DNA from: CAG-841 sp963614875
Lineage (GTDB): Bacteria; Bacillota; Clostridia; Oscillospirales; CAG-272
DNA: 64,000 bases
Assembly (NCBI GenBank): GCA_963614875.1
Contig: CAVEFC010000001.1
Span: 1 to 64,000, forward strand
Reading direction: 5' to 3'
Shown here: positions 24,860 to 34,400 of the stretch, one piece after another
How the letters are laid out: every line of letters begins with the position of its first letter
How positions within the stretch are numbered: the first letter of the stretch is position 1
Translations under genes and position numbers: made by a program
The notes under the pieces: generated by a model
The model's input: only the letters and a program-made list of their open reading frames with translations
What the model was told of the DNA's origin: nothing
Database searches by the model: none

Positions 24860-24895
24860 CTTTAACAGCATATCACTTTATTTTGTTAAAGTCAA
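24860..24895 (-). promoter_or_regulatory. Promoter and inverted-repeat operator of the TrpR-like gene
   Basis: On the minus strand TTGACT (24890-24895) and TATGCT (24867-24872) are 17 bp apart. Overlapping them is the perfect inverted repeat CTTTAACA (24860-24867) / TGTTAAAG (24884-24891), whose arms are 24 bp apart centre to centre. An operator in that position would block RNA polymerase. Confidence 0.55.
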
Positions 24896-24925
24896 GTAAA
24901 AAATAAAAAGACAAGAATGTAGTCC

Positions 24926-24953
24926 TTTACAAACCACGAAAACGTGATATAAT
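24926..24953 (+). promoter_or_regulatory. Promoter of the EamA-type gene and serine dehydratase
   Basis: TTTACA (24926-24931) and TATAAT (24948-24953) are separated by 16 bp, 37 bp upstream of the start codon at 24990. Confidence 0.65.
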
Positions 24954-24989
24954 GAATATAACCCATATACTTTGAAGGAGATGACACAT

Positions 24990-25403
24990 ATGTGGTTTAT
25001 ATTTGCAATTCTTTCGGCTGTGTTTGCCGCGCTTACGTCAATACTTGCCAAGGTCGGAATAAACGGTGTAAATTCCAATCTTGCCACGGCAATACGGACA
25101 ATGGTCGTTGTGCTTATGTCGTGGGGTATGGTTTTCATAACAAACGCTCAAGGCGGAATAACCGAAATAGACCGTAAAAGCTGGCTGTTTCTTATTCTTT
25201 CGGGACTTGCGACCGGAGCGTCGTGGCTCTGCTATTACAAGGCGTTGCAGTCGGGCGATGTGACCAAAGTCGTTCCGATAGACAAGCTCAGCGTTGTTTT
25301 CACGCTTGTGCTTGCGTTTGTTTTCCTGCACGAAAAGTTCGATATAAAATCGCTTATCGGATGTGTTCTTATAGGCGCCGGAACGCTTGTAATGGTGCTG
25401 TAA
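24990..25403 (+). CDS. Half-size EamA/DMT-family transporter
   Basis: A 137-residue membrane protein with about five hydrophobic helices. It corresponds to a single EamA repeat (WFIFAILSAVFAALTSILAKVGI ... GLATGASWLCYYKALQSGDVTKVVPIDKLSVVFTLVLAFVFLHEKF ... IGCVLIGAGTLVMVL). Full-length drug/metabolite exporters of this superfamily carry two such repeats, so it presumably works as a dimer, as the small multidrug-resistance proteins do. The start is ATG 24990 behind GAAGGAG. The serine dehydratase gene follows after 51 bp without a terminator, so export or import of an amino acid is conceivable, but the substrate is not known. Confidence 0.85.
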   Translation: MWFIFAILSAVFAALTSILAKVGINGVNSNLATAIRTMVVVLMSWGMVFITNAQGGITEIDRKSWLFLILSGLATGASWLCYYKALQSGDVTKVVPIDKLSVVFTLVLAFVFLHEKFDIKSLIGCVLIGAGTLVMVL

Positions 25404-25454
25404 GCCGCGCCCGATACGCTGCAAAAAAATTTTATCTGCGGAGGATAGCGAAAA

Positions 25455-26657
25455 ATGCAATCCATAAAGGAAATATATAAAATCGGCAGAGGGCCTTCAA
25501 GCTCGCACACAATGGGGCCGGAAAAGGCGGCAAAGGTTTTTCTTCTGAAATATCCCGATGCCGACAGCTTTGAGGTAATTCTCTACGGTTCGCTTGCCAA
25601 GACGGGAAAAGGTCATCACACCGATCTTGCAATAAACAGCGTTCTCGGCGAAAGCAGGACAAAAATAATTTTCGATACGGAAACGTCGGAGCTTCCGCAC
25701 GAAAACACAATGGATTTTATCGCTTATTCCTCCGGCAAAAAATCGGGTACGATGCGCGCGCTGAGCATCGGCGGCGGAGATATTGCGGTCGAAGGTATGC
25801 CGTCGGTAACGCCTCCGGAAATTTATCCGGAAAACAGCTTTGCCGATATCGCGGCTTATTGCCAAAAAAACAATCTGCGCCTGTCGGATTACGTTTACAA
25901 ATACGAGGGCGATGAAATAAAAAAATATCTTCTTCTCGTCTGGTCAACAATGAAAGCCGCCATCGCGCAGGGACTTTCCGAAAGCGGCGTACTCGACGGC
26001 GGACTTGACGTACAGCGTAAAGCGGCGATACTTTTCGGTCAGCATCCGAAAAACGAAACCGACGCAAACAGAGAAAACCGCATTGTCTGCGCTTATGCGT
26101 TTGCCGTCGGCGAGCAGAACGCCGCGGGAGGAACGGTCGTTACCGCGCCCACCTGCGGAGCATGCAGCGTTCTTCCCGCCGCGCTCAGATATATGCAGGA
26201 AACGCACGGCTTTTCCGACGAAAAAATAATAAATGCGCTTGCAGTCGGCGGCGTTATCGGAAATATTGTCAAAACAAACGCCTCGATAAGCGGTGCGGAA
26301 TGCGGATGTCAGGCTGAAATGGGTACGGCTTGCTCTATGACTGCCGCTGCTCTTTGCGAGCTTTTCGATATGACTTTAAGTCAGACGGAATATGCCGCCG
26401 AGGTCGCAATGGAGCATCATCTCGGACTTACCTGCGATCCCATCGGCGGACTTGTACAGATACCGTGCATAGAACGCGGAGCGGTTTCGTCCATGCGTGC
26501 GATAAACGCGCTCAGCCTTGCAACCTTCCTTGCGGATTCAAGCAAGATTTCCTTTGATAATGTCGTTAAAACAATGTATCGCACGGGCAAGGATATGAAT
26601 GCCCGCTATCGCGAAACCTCCGAAGGCGGTCTTGCTTACACCTACAAAAAACACTGA
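25455..26657 (+). CDS. Iron-sulfur L-serine dehydratase, single chain
   Basis: A 400-residue enzyme converting L-serine to pyruvate and ammonia with an oxygen-labile [4Fe-4S] cluster. The beta domain (about 1-150) begins with the family motif GRGPSSSHTMGPEKAA. The catalytic alpha domain follows, with VVTAPTCGACSVLPA, ISGAECGCQAEMGTACSMTAA and HHLGLTCDPIGGLVQIPCIERGAV, whose cysteines bind the cluster. Anaerobic Firmicutes often split this enzyme into SdaAA and SdaAB; here the beta and alpha parts are one polypeptide. The start is ATG 25455 behind GCGGAGGA. It is the last gene before a dispersed repeat and terminator. Confidence 0.95.
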   Translation: MQSIKEIYKIGRGPSSSHTMGPEKAAKVFLLKYPDADSFEVILYGSLAKTGKGHHTDLAINSVLGESRTKIIFDTETSELPHENTMDFIAYSSGKKSGTMRALSIGGGDIAVEGMPSVTPPEIYPENSFADIAAYCQKNNLRLSDYVYKYEGDEIKKYLLLVWSTMKAAIAQGLSESGVLDGGLDVQRKAAILFGQHPKNETDANRENRIVCAYAFAVGEQNAAGGTVVTAPTCGACSVLPAALRYMQETHGFSDEKIINALAVGGVIGNIVKTNASISGAECGCQAEMGTACSMTAAALCELFDMTLSQTEYAAEVAMEHHLGLTCDPIGGLVQIPCIERGAVSSMRAINALSLATFLADSSKISFDNVVKTMYRTGKDMNARYRETSEGGLAYTYKKH

Positions 26658-26658
26658 C

Positions 26659-26774
26659 CGTACTTTTCTTTGACCGTACTTTTCTTTGGAAAAGAAAAGT
26701 AGGCAAAAGAAACTTCGGTTATCGGGAATGATATGCAGAGTTTATAATACCTGCACAGACAAAGCTTATTAAAA
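26659..26774. repeat. Dispersed copy of the 74-bp repeat element
   Basis: The unit at 26701-26774 matches the units at 15778-15925 over 74 positions with perhaps a dozen differences (AGGCAAAAGAAACTTC conserved; GGGGCTTGTTGAAA has become AAAGCTTATTAAAA). It is preceded by the same CTTTTCTTTGGAAAAGAAAAG near-palindrome. Immediately before that, CCGTACTTTTCTTTG occurs twice in tandem (26659-26673 and 26674-26688). Like the first cluster, it lies between a stop codon and a terminator. Confidence 0.8.
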
Positions 26775-26778
26775 AAGC

Positions 26779-26813
26779 AAAAAAGCAGGAGCCGTCGGCT
26801 CCTGCTTTTTGTA
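26779..26813. terminator. Bidirectional intrinsic terminator
   Basis: AAAAAGCAGGAGCCG and CGGCTCCTGCTTTTT form a long stem with a tight loop between the plus-strand serine dehydratase unit and the convergent minus-strand lipoprotein gene. Confidence 0.9.
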
Positions 26814-26814
26814 T

Positions 26815-27372
26815 TTACTTTTTCCGATATGTATCTGTATCTATCAGCTTACCGTCAGCATCGTAGAGTGATTCCTTAATCTCATTACCATTTTTATCGT
26901 ATTCAGAAACATTATAAAATACAAGTTTGCCGTCGGAATAATAATACCACAAGCACTTTGTTTTCTTCCCGCTTTCATCGTATTCGTAAACGGAATAAGA
27001 GCTAAGCTTGCCTTCGGAATTATAGTATGATTCCTTAATCTTATTACCGCTTTCATCATTTTCGTAAACAATGTAGCCGGTAAATTTGCCTTCCATATCA
27101 TAGTAGGAGTCTTTTACCAAGTACCCTTTGGCATCATAATCCGACGATTTTTCCATGTTTCCATTTTCGTAATATTCGTAAACATGGCTAAGCTTACCTT
27201 CCGTATCATAGTGGGATTCCTTTACCAAGTTTCCTTTGGCATCATAATCCGACGATTTTTTTATGTTTCCGTTTTCATCGTATTCGTATGTTGTTTTTCC
27301 GCACGATACCGCGACAAACAATATTGCGGCAGCAATACAGAGTGACAAAATGATTGATAATGCCCTTTTCAT
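26815..27372 (-). CDS. Lipoprotein made of YD/MORN-like tandem repeats
   Basis: A 185-residue protein. The N-terminal lipoprotein signal ends in the lipobox VAVSC (near residue 24). Almost all the rest is about seven imperfect repeats of roughly 20-24 residues, with the pattern YEYDENGN(I)KKSSxYDAKGNLVKES and conserved D-x-x-G-x-L turns. Such repeats build extended beta sheets in surface proteins. Nucleotide identity between repeats is high in places, which suggests recent internal duplication. It starts within the last codons of hslO (4-bp overlap) and is the final gene of a minus-strand operon. The role is unknown. Confidence 0.8.
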   Translation of the reverse strand: MKRALSIILSLCIAAAILFVAVSCGKTTYEYDENGNIKKSSDYDAKGNLVKESHYDTEGKLSHVYEYYENGNMEKSSDYDAKGYLVKDSYYDMEGKFTGYIVYENDESGNKIKESYYNSEGKLSSYSVYEYDESGKKTKCLWYYYSDGKLVFYNVSEYDKNGNEIKESLYDADGKLIDTDTYRKK

Positions 27373-28226
27373 TTTATATCTTCTTTCCTGAATTTATATT
27401 TCTTATCGCAGAAGCGGCAGCAGACCTCAATCTCGTCCGTGTCGGCAAAAAGGTCATCTGTATCCTTTTCGGAAAAGCCGCGGAGCGCGGATAAAATTCT
27501 TTCTCTGTCGCAGTCGCAGCGATAAACGGCTGGGATTTCGTCAAAAACGTCGTATTCTATGCCTGCAAAGGCGCGGTCAAGAAGCTGCTCCTTTGTCGCG
27601 CCGTCGGCAATAAGCGAAGAAACATTTGTTATCAGCGGCAGATTTTTTTCTATCTTATCCACCGTCTCCTCCGAAGCATACGGCAGAAGCTGAATAAGCA
27701 CTCCGCCCGCCGCCTTGCAGGAAAGGTCGGTATCGACAAGCACTCCGAGCGAGCAGACCGTGGGAATCTGTTCGCTTTTTGCAAAATACGTGCAGATATC
27801 GTCGCCTATTTCGCCCGTTGTTATTTCAACGGAGCCCGTCTGCATTTCGCCCGAGCCGAGATCGCGCACAACGGATAAAAGTCCCGCTCCAACCGCGCCT
27901 CCGACGTCAAGCTTTCCGTTTGATTTAAGCGGCAGATCGACGCTTGGGTTCTGAATATATCCCTTTACGTTGCCTTCGTAATCCGAAACGGCAATTATTT
28001 TTCCGGCAGGACCGTCGCCCGAAAAGGTGAGCGTGAGCCTGTCGTTTTTTTCTTTGAGCATTGTTCCCATAAGCGATGCCGCCGTCATTGTTCTGCCGAG
28101 TGCCGCCGTCGCCGTGGGAGAGGTGTGCTTCATTTTCACGGCTTCGTTTACTATATCGGTGGATATTATCGCAACGGCTCTTGCCGAGCCGTCGCTTGTC
28201 ATCGCGCGGATAATGTTATATTCCAT
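27369..28226 (-). CDS. hslO: Redox-regulated chaperone Hsp33
   Basis: A 285-residue Hsp33 holdase activated by oxidation. The N-terminal substrate-binding domain begins NIIRAMTSDGSARAVAI and contains KMKHTSPTATAALGRTMTAA and the FSGDGPAGKIIAVSD segment. The C-terminal zinc switch uses the cysteines of YRCDCDRERI and CCRFCDKKYKF, matching the CxC...CxxC arrangement. The start is placed at ATG 28226, which leaves a 5-bp gap to the preceding methyltransferase; an upstream in-frame TTG at 28247 would overlap it and lacks a good Shine-Dalgarno. The lipoprotein gene overlaps its end by 4 bp. Confidence 0.95.
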   Translation of the reverse strand: MEYNIIRAMTSDGSARAVAIISTDIVNEAVKMKHTSPTATAALGRTMTAASLMGTMLKEKNDRLTLTFSGDGPAGKIIAVSDYEGNVKGYIQNPSVDLPLKSNGKLDVGGAVGAGLLSVVRDLGSGEMQTGSVEITTGEIGDDICTYFAKSEQIPTVCSLGVLVDTDLSCKAAGGVLIQLLPYASEETVDKIEKNLPLITNVSSLIADGATKEQLLDRAFAGIEYDVFDEIPAVYRCDCDRERILSALRGFSEKDTDDLFADTDEIEVCCRFCDKKYKFRKEDIK

Positions 28227-28231
28227 AAAAT

Positions 28232-28981
28232 TCACTTCTTTCTGCAAACGTAAAAAATTCTTTCGCTTTCGTCCGTCACGGGAGCGCCAGAAATATCGGA
28301 AAATCTTTCGCAGATTTCAAAGCCCGCTTTTTCAAGCGCGTTCTGAAGCGTTCTGTCTGTATACATTCTCTGCCTTTGATATTCGTCAGTTCTGCGCCAC
28401 TTTTCGCCGTGCCTTTCAAAAAACGTAAGATAAAAATCGCAGACGCCTTTTTCTTTCATATAATAATTCTGCCACGAAAGGAAAAGGGCATCGGTTTCGT
28501 AAATAAAGGTGTTGTCGGCTATGATGCTTTCGTATTTGTATTTACTGTTTACGTCGAAAACGAAAACTCCGCCCTCGCAAAGACTTTCCGCCGTTCTTTC
28601 AAAGCATTGCGAAAGCTCTTCTCTTTTTGTAAGATAATTTATCCCGTCGAAGCTGCATATCGCCGCGCCGTAATTTTCGCCGCAGTCAAGCTTTGCCATA
28701 TCCTGCTCAACCAGAAGCATTTTTATATGCTTGTCCGACGCTTTTTTCAGCGCCGCCGAAAGCATTTCACAGCTGACATCCACCCCCGTGACTTCAAAGC
28801 CCTTTTCGGCAAGAAGCACGGAAACGCTTCCCGTCCCACAGCCGAGATCTATAATTCTTTTCGGCAGGGACGGCGCATATTTTTCGATTATTTTTTCATA
28901 AAAGTCCGCATATCCGGCATAATCGGTATCAGCCATAAGGCTGTCATAATGCCGTGCAAGAACGGAATAGCTGTCCTCCAT
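28232..28981 (-). CDS. Class I SAM-dependent methyltransferase
   Basis: A 249-residue protein of the Rossmann-fold methyltransferase family. Motif I is IIDLGCGTGSVSVLLA (about 43-58), the acidic motif II residue lies in VTGVDVS, and later motifs read ICSFDGINYL and GGVFVFDVNSKYK. The N-terminal YSVLARHYDSLMADTDYAGYADF is typical of the clostridial group with unknown small-molecule or protein substrate. The start is ATG 28981. It lies 11 bp after the DUF2344 gene and 5 bp before hslO. The substrate cannot be predicted. Confidence 0.88.
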   Translation of the reverse strand: MEDSYSVLARHYDSLMADTDYAGYADFYEKIIEKYAPSLPKRIIDLGCGTGSVSVLLAEKGFEVTGVDVSCEMLSAALKKASDKHIKMLLVEQDMAKLDCGENYGAAICSFDGINYLTKREELSQCFERTAESLCEGGVFVFDVNSKYKYESIIADNTFIYETDALFLSWQNYYMKEKGVCDFYLTFFERHGEKWRRTDEYQRQRMYTDRTLQNALEKAGFEICERFSDISGAPVTDESERIFYVCRKK

Positions 28982-28992
28982 TTTATCTCCTT

Positions 28993-29661
28993 TTATCTGA
29001 AAAGTGTTTTTCCGTCGTCAAAATATACCGCCTTGCGACAGATAAAAACTTCGCTTTCGGCAAGAGCGGGAATTTTATCGGCAATGTATTTTACGGGAAG
29101 GTTTGGTCCGACGAAGGTAAGTTCTTTGCACGAAAGCATTACGCGAAGCGTAAGCATACAGCCCTGCGCCGTGCAGGATATAAGGCGCATATCCGGCGCT
29201 ATGTCAACCGTGCGCGTTCCCGCCTTGCCCGTTTTTTCCACGTTTATTTCGCCCGAAAAAAGCGCGGCTACGTCGTTTTTTATCGCCTCCGCCTGCGGAG
29301 TTTCAAATGCTATTTCGTAATCCGCCCAGCCGATATCGGAAAACTTCGTTTCCGGCTCGTATGCGGAAAGAATTCTTATTCCGTCCGGAAAAGATTCGTT
29401 GAGCCTTCTGCATATTTCGTCATATGGAACGTCCTGCGTCATTTTGAAATCCATAAATTCACATTCGCTCGAAACGCCGACGGAAAGCGGCGGAGAAAAT
29501 ACGGCTTTCGGATGAGGATTGAAGCCCTGCGTATACCATATCGGCAGCTTCGAGCGCAGAAACGACGTCTGCACCGTGCGGTTCAGATCCAGATGCGATA
29601 TATATTTGAGTGCGCCTGTTTTTGAAAATTCAACTCTTATTTTTTTAAGCTCGGACACCAC
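28993..29661 (-). CDS. Radical-SAM-associated DUF2344 (TIGR03936-type) protein
   Basis: A 222-residue protein of the family that regularly follows, or is fused to, the radical-SAM protein encoded just upstream. Conserved parts are IRVEFSKTGALKYISHLDLNRTVQ, PIWYTQGFNPHPKAVFSPPLSVGVSSECEFMDF and the central ALKNDVAAL-like helix. The start is taken as the GTG at 29661 behind GGAGGTGAAAG; the stop of the radical-SAM gene falls 25 bp inside it, so translation is coupled. The family's function is unproven but has been tied by gene neighbourhood to RNA or ribosome modification. Confidence 0.9.
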   Translation of the reverse strand: MVSELKKIRVEFSKTGALKYISHLDLNRTVQTSFLRSKLPIWYTQGFNPHPKAVFSPPLSVGVSSECEFMDFKMTQDVPYDEICRRLNESFPDGIRILSAYEPETKFSDIGWADYEIAFETPQAEAIKNDVAALFSGEINVEKTGKAGTRTVDIAPDMRLISCTAQGCMLTLRVMLSCKELTFVGPNLPVKYIADKIPALAESEVFICRKAVYFDDGKTLFR

Positions 29662-31493
29662 GATCTTTCACCTCCAAGTTTGTTTACTCCGCAGCCGGAG
29701 CAGCTCTGTTTGCAGTTTGGCGTTGTTTTTCCTTCAAACGCTTTGTGTCTTTCGCGCAGGAAAAATTCCTTTGTCATTCCTATGTCGATAACATCCCACG
29801 GAAGAATTTCATCCTCTCTGCGCTCTCTGTTCGCATAAAAATCGGGATTGATGCCCGTATCCTCAAAGACGGAAAGCCATTTGTCATAGCTGAAATATTC
29901 TTCCCAGCTGTCAAAGCTCATACCGCGCCTGTGCGCCTCCATAATCGCTTTTCCGAGCCGCCTGTCGCCACGTGCAAAAACGGCTTCTATACGGCTGACC
30001 GCGGCGTCGTGATAGTTGTATTTTATTTTTCTGTCGGTTATCTGCTCCTTGAGATACTGCTGCTTGCGCAAAAGCTCCTCATACGCGCACTGCGGCTCCC
30101 ACTGAAACGCCGTAAATGGCTTCGGAATAAAGCACGCCGCCGATATCGTCACCTGCGGAGCCTTGCGCGGTCTTGATGGCGTTGAATAATATTCTTCTAT
30201 AACGTCTCTTGCAAGCTTTGCTATACCGCAGAGATCCTCGTCCGTTTCAGTGGGAAGTCCCTGCATAAAATAAAGCTTAACCTGCGATTTTCCGCCCTCG
30301 AACGCCACCCTGCACGCACGGAAAAGGTCTGCTTCCATTACGTTTTTGTTTATAACGTCGCGCAGACGCTGTGTTCCCGCCTCGGGCGCAAAGGTAAGAG
30401 TTCCCGTGCGGACGGTCGATATCTTGTCCATAAGCTCCTTTGTAAAGCTGTCCACGCGGAGCGACGGAAGCGAAATCGATATTTTTCTGTCGTTTGTCCA
30501 TTCAAGAAGCATATCCGTAAGCTGAGAAATACACGAATAGTCGCTTATCGAAAGCGAGGACAGTGTCATTTCGCTGTAGCCGGTGTTGTCGGCAAGCTTT
30601 TTCGCCTGCTCGCAGAGCACCTCGGGAGATTTTTCTCTTACGGGGCGGAAAACCGCTCCCGCCTGACAGAAGCGACAGCCTCTTATGCAGCCTCTGTAAA
30701 CCTCAAGGGTTATTCTGTCCTGAACGGTCTGAATAAACGGCACTATGAATTTCTCCGGATACGGAGCCTTGTCCATATCCTCGACGATGCGCTTCTGCAC
30801 CTTTTCGGGAACGTCCGGATATTTCGGCGCGAAAAGCTTTATCGTGCCGTCGTCGTTATATTCGACATCATAAAGCGACGGAACGTAAATTCCCTTTATG
30901 TGCGAGGCTTCTCTCAAAAATTTCTCCTTTGAATAGCCCGCTTTTTTATGCTCTATATAAAGCTCCGTAAGCTCTATGTTTACTTCCTCTCCCTCGCCGA
31001 TGATAAAAAGATCGACAAAATCGGCAAGCGGCTCGCCGTTGTACGCGCACGGACCTCCGCAGATCACAAGCGGATCCTTATCTCCTCTTTCGCTTGCAAG
31101 AAGCTTCACCTTGCCGAGCTCAAGCATATTCACAAGCGTCGTGTAGCAAAGCTCGTACTGAATAGAAAACGCAACCATATCGAATTCATAAAGCGGATCG
31201 GAGGATTCAAGCGAGCAAAGCGGAATATCGTGCTCCCGAAGCTGCTCCTCCATATCCGTCCACGGAGCAAAGCATCTTTCGCAGGCGATATTTTCGTGCC
31301 TGTTGTAAATATCGTAAAGTATCCTCATTCCCAGATTTGACATTCCTATCTCGTATATGTCGGGGAAACAGAAAACTATCCTTGCGTCAAGCCCTTCCCT
31401 GCTTTTTACGATCTGTCCCCATTCGCCGCCCGTATAACGAGCGGGCTTCTGAACCTTTTTAAGTATACTCTCCGGAATTTTCATCATCATCAC
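29637..31493 (-). CDS. B12-binding-type radical SAM protein (TIGR03960-like)
   Basis: A 618-residue protein. The N-terminal region (about 30-190) resembles the B12-binding fold that precedes many radical-SAM enzymes (ARIVFCFPDIYEIGMSNLGMRILY, ICGGPCAYNGEPLADFVDLFIIGEGEE). The radical-SAM core carries the [4Fe-4S] motif CIRGCRFCQAG (near residue 269), followed by TLTFAPEAGTQRLRD and YFMQGLPTETDEDL. The C-terminus ends in a cysteine set CKQSCSGCGVNKLG. Four ATG/Met codons crowd the start; the first is used here. It overlaps addB by 35 bp and the DUF2344 gene by 25 bp. The substrate is unknown. Confidence 0.9.
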   Translation of the reverse strand: MMMMKIPESILKKVQKPARYTGGEWGQIVKSREGLDARIVFCFPDIYEIGMSNLGMRILYDIYNRHENIACERCFAPWTDMEEQLREHDIPLCSLESSDPLYEFDMVAFSIQYELCYTTLVNMLELGKVKLLASERGDKDPLVICGGPCAYNGEPLADFVDLFIIGEGEEVNIELTELYIEHKKAGYSKEKFLREASHIKGIYVPSLYDVEYNDDGTIKLFAPKYPDVPEKVQKRIVEDMDKAPYPEKFIVPFIQTVQDRITLEVYRGCIRGCRFCQAGAVFRPVREKSPEVLCEQAKKLADNTGYSEMTLSSLSISDYSCISQLTDMLLEWTNDRKISISLPSLRVDSFTKELMDKISTVRTGTLTFAPEAGTQRLRDVINKNVMEADLFRACRVAFEGGKSQVKLYFMQGLPTETDEDLCGIAKLARDVIEEYYSTPSRPRKAPQVTISAACFIPKPFTAFQWEPQCAYEELLRKQQYLKEQITDRKIKYNYHDAAVSRIEAVFARGDRRLGKAIMEAHRRGMSFDSWEEYFSYDKWLSVFEDTGINPDFYANRERREDEILPWDVIDIGMTKEFFLRERHKAFEGKTTPNCKQSCSGCGVNKLGGERSWCPSLKK

Positions 31494-34400
31494 TGCCTTT
31501 CTTGTTTGTTATTCTGCAGATTGCCTTCATACGACAATATCTGCAGGGATCAGTTCCGCCGGCGTCTGTCGGGGCGGCATACGCAAGACCTTCCTTAAGC
31601 TCCGCCGCAAAGCCGAGAACGGTATTCACAATGCTTTGTCTGAGCTTGACGAGCTCGTCAAGCGCGATAGTGTTTTTCGCCTTTCCGTCGGACGTCACCT
31701 TTACCGGCGAATAAACGCCTTTCAGCTCCGGCTCCATCGCGCGCGCAAGATCGAGTCCGTCCTCGCCCGCTTCCGTAACTACGCCCGATACGGCAAATTT
31801 ATCGTCGCCCTCGCCGCCCGAGGAAACCGTTTCCGCCTTCGGATTTATTTCAACGTAAATCACTCCTGCCGGAACTATTTCTTTTCCGAAATATTTTTCT
31901 CCGTTTTCCCAGAGCGAAAACAGATACAAGGGCATCTGCATATCAAGCCCCGCGGATATTTTTTCAAGATCGAATTTCTTTGCGTTCTTTTTGTAATCCA
32001 CAACGCAAAGATACAGCTTTCCGTCGCCACGGTCGTATGCGTCAACGCGGTCTATCCTGCCGAAAAGCTTTACCGTGCTTTGCCCGTCTTCTATCTTTAT
32101 CGCGTCGACTCCGCCCGCACTTCCCACCGGAAGCTCAAATCCGACGGGACGAAAGCTGCTCGCGGCAAATTCGTCTCTTATTCTTTTTGCAAAAACCATC
32201 GCCCTGCCGCAAAGATAATCTGTCATATGGCAAAGTCTTTTGGGAAGCTCGGACATTGCTTTTCCCGTGACGCCGCATATGTATTTTTCTGCCGCGGAGC
32301 GTATTGCGCGCTTTGTTTCCTCCTCGGAAAAATCGTCCCTTGCCGCAAGCTTTGCCGCGACTTCGAGCGTCGCGTGCAGAAAGCTTCCCGTGTTCATATC
32401 CGAAAATCCTGCCGTGCCGTCGTCGGAAAGGTCAAGCTCATAGCGGCAGAAATACTGAAATCTGCACTTTATGTAATTTTCGATACGCGAATAGCTCGTG
32501 TTTATGTTTCCCGAAAAAAGCTCGCCTGCATTTGCGCGGTCGAGTCTGCATTTTTCCGCCGACATAGGCTCTTTTGCGCAGGAAAGCCTTTCGGCGTAAT
32601 CGGGCTTTGCCGAAAGATAATCGCGCAGAGCCTTGGAAAATTCGCCTTTTTCCGAAAGCGCGTATTCGAGCGCCGCCTCACAGCAGTATATCCTGTCCTT
32701 TTCGGGAATATCGTCAAAGCTTGTTTCTCTGAGCAGAGGAAACATCTCTTCGATTCTGCCGAGCGCAGAACAGCGTCCCGCGCTTCCGTCGGAGGTGTAC
32801 GTTATGAAAAGCTCCTCCTTCGGCGCGCACACGGAGCTGTAAAAGTAATAATATTCGTCCGAAACGCTTTTTTCAAGCCTTGACGAAAAATCAACGCCCT
32901 TTTCGCGCAGAAGCTCTTTTTCGTATTCGGAAAATATCCCGTCGTCAGTCACTCTTTTGGGAAAAACTCCGTCCGTCGCGCCGACTATGTAAACCGTTTT
33001 CGCCTCAGGCCGCGTCATTGCCGCGCCGCCTATAAGCACCTCGTCAACGGAGGTCGGAATCGAGCCTATATCCGTTTCCGAAAAAGCAAGCTTCAGAAGC
33101 TGTAAAAAACCGTCGGCGTCGGTTTCTTCGTCGCCGGCGCTGAGCGCCGTCTGATCGAGCGCGTCGCACAGCACCTGCCACAGCTGAGAAAATTCCTCCG
33201 CTCCCGAAGCGTCGCCCGCTTTCAGCGAAAGCTCCGCGTCCTCGCCGAGTTTTTCCGGAATTTTCATCATTACGAGAAAATCGTAAAGCAACGCGGCGTG
33301 ATCGCGCACGGTTCTGCACTCTTTGAGCGCTCCGGCAAACCGCAGAAGCGGCGCTTTTACCTTTTCGCGAAGAACGCCGAGCGTTTCCAGAATTTCCTCG
33401 TCGCCCTCGCGCGCTCTGTCGTCGTAGCCGCGAAGAGGAAACGTCCACTCCTCGTCCGACGAAAACCTTTTGCCCTGTATTTTCCACTTTATGATATAAT
33501 TTTCGAGCAGATCGCATTCGTCGCCCGAAATACCGCTGTAATCGGTTTTTATGTATTCTATTATGTCGCGGCGCAGAAAGCCCCTTCTTGCGCACGCATA
33601 AGCCGAATAAATGAACTTTACTATTCCGCGTTCGTCTATGTCTGCGCGGCGCGAAACGTAGTAAGGAATTCCGGCTTTTTCAAGCTCCGCGTCGAGAATT
33701 CCGTCATAATCCTCCGTGTCGCGCACGATGACAGCCATATCGCGATAGCGGGCTCCCGCTCTTACGCGCTTCGATATGTCGATTGCGACGGCTTCCGCTT
33801 CCTCGTATTTGTTTTTGCACTCGGTAACCGAAATATGCTCGGGAGCTTTTTCGTATACCGCCTTGGAATTTTTCAGAGAAAACAGATTTTCCGCAAGGAA
33901 CGCAAGCTCGCCGTTTTTATATCCTGTGCTGTACCCGAATATAACGGGCTCGGCAATATCCGCTCCGACCTTTTCAGCCGTGCGATGAAGCCTTTCGTCC
34001 GTTTCCGAAAGCGAAACGAAAGCCGCTCCGCCTCCGTCCTCATCCGGAACATACGGAAGCGAAACATACGTTTCGTCCGCTCCCGAAAAAACAGCCGCAA
34101 GCATTTTGTACTGCTCTTTCGTAAAGCTCAGAAAGGAATCTATAAAAACGTCGGTACCGTCGAAAAAATCGCCGCAGAGTTCGCACGCCCTTGCAAGCGA
34201 ACCGTCAGGCTCGCTCCATTTTTTCGCTACCTCTCTGTCAAAATCGGAAAATATCCTCGCAAGATCGGAAAGCTTTCCGGCAACTCTCGGCTTTTCGGAA
34301 AGCTTCTCCGCCGCAGACAGAAGCTCCTGCGGAGTTATAAGGTTTTTGAAAAGCTCCGTGCGCTCGGAGGTCAGCTTTTCAACCGTCGAAAGATCCGACG

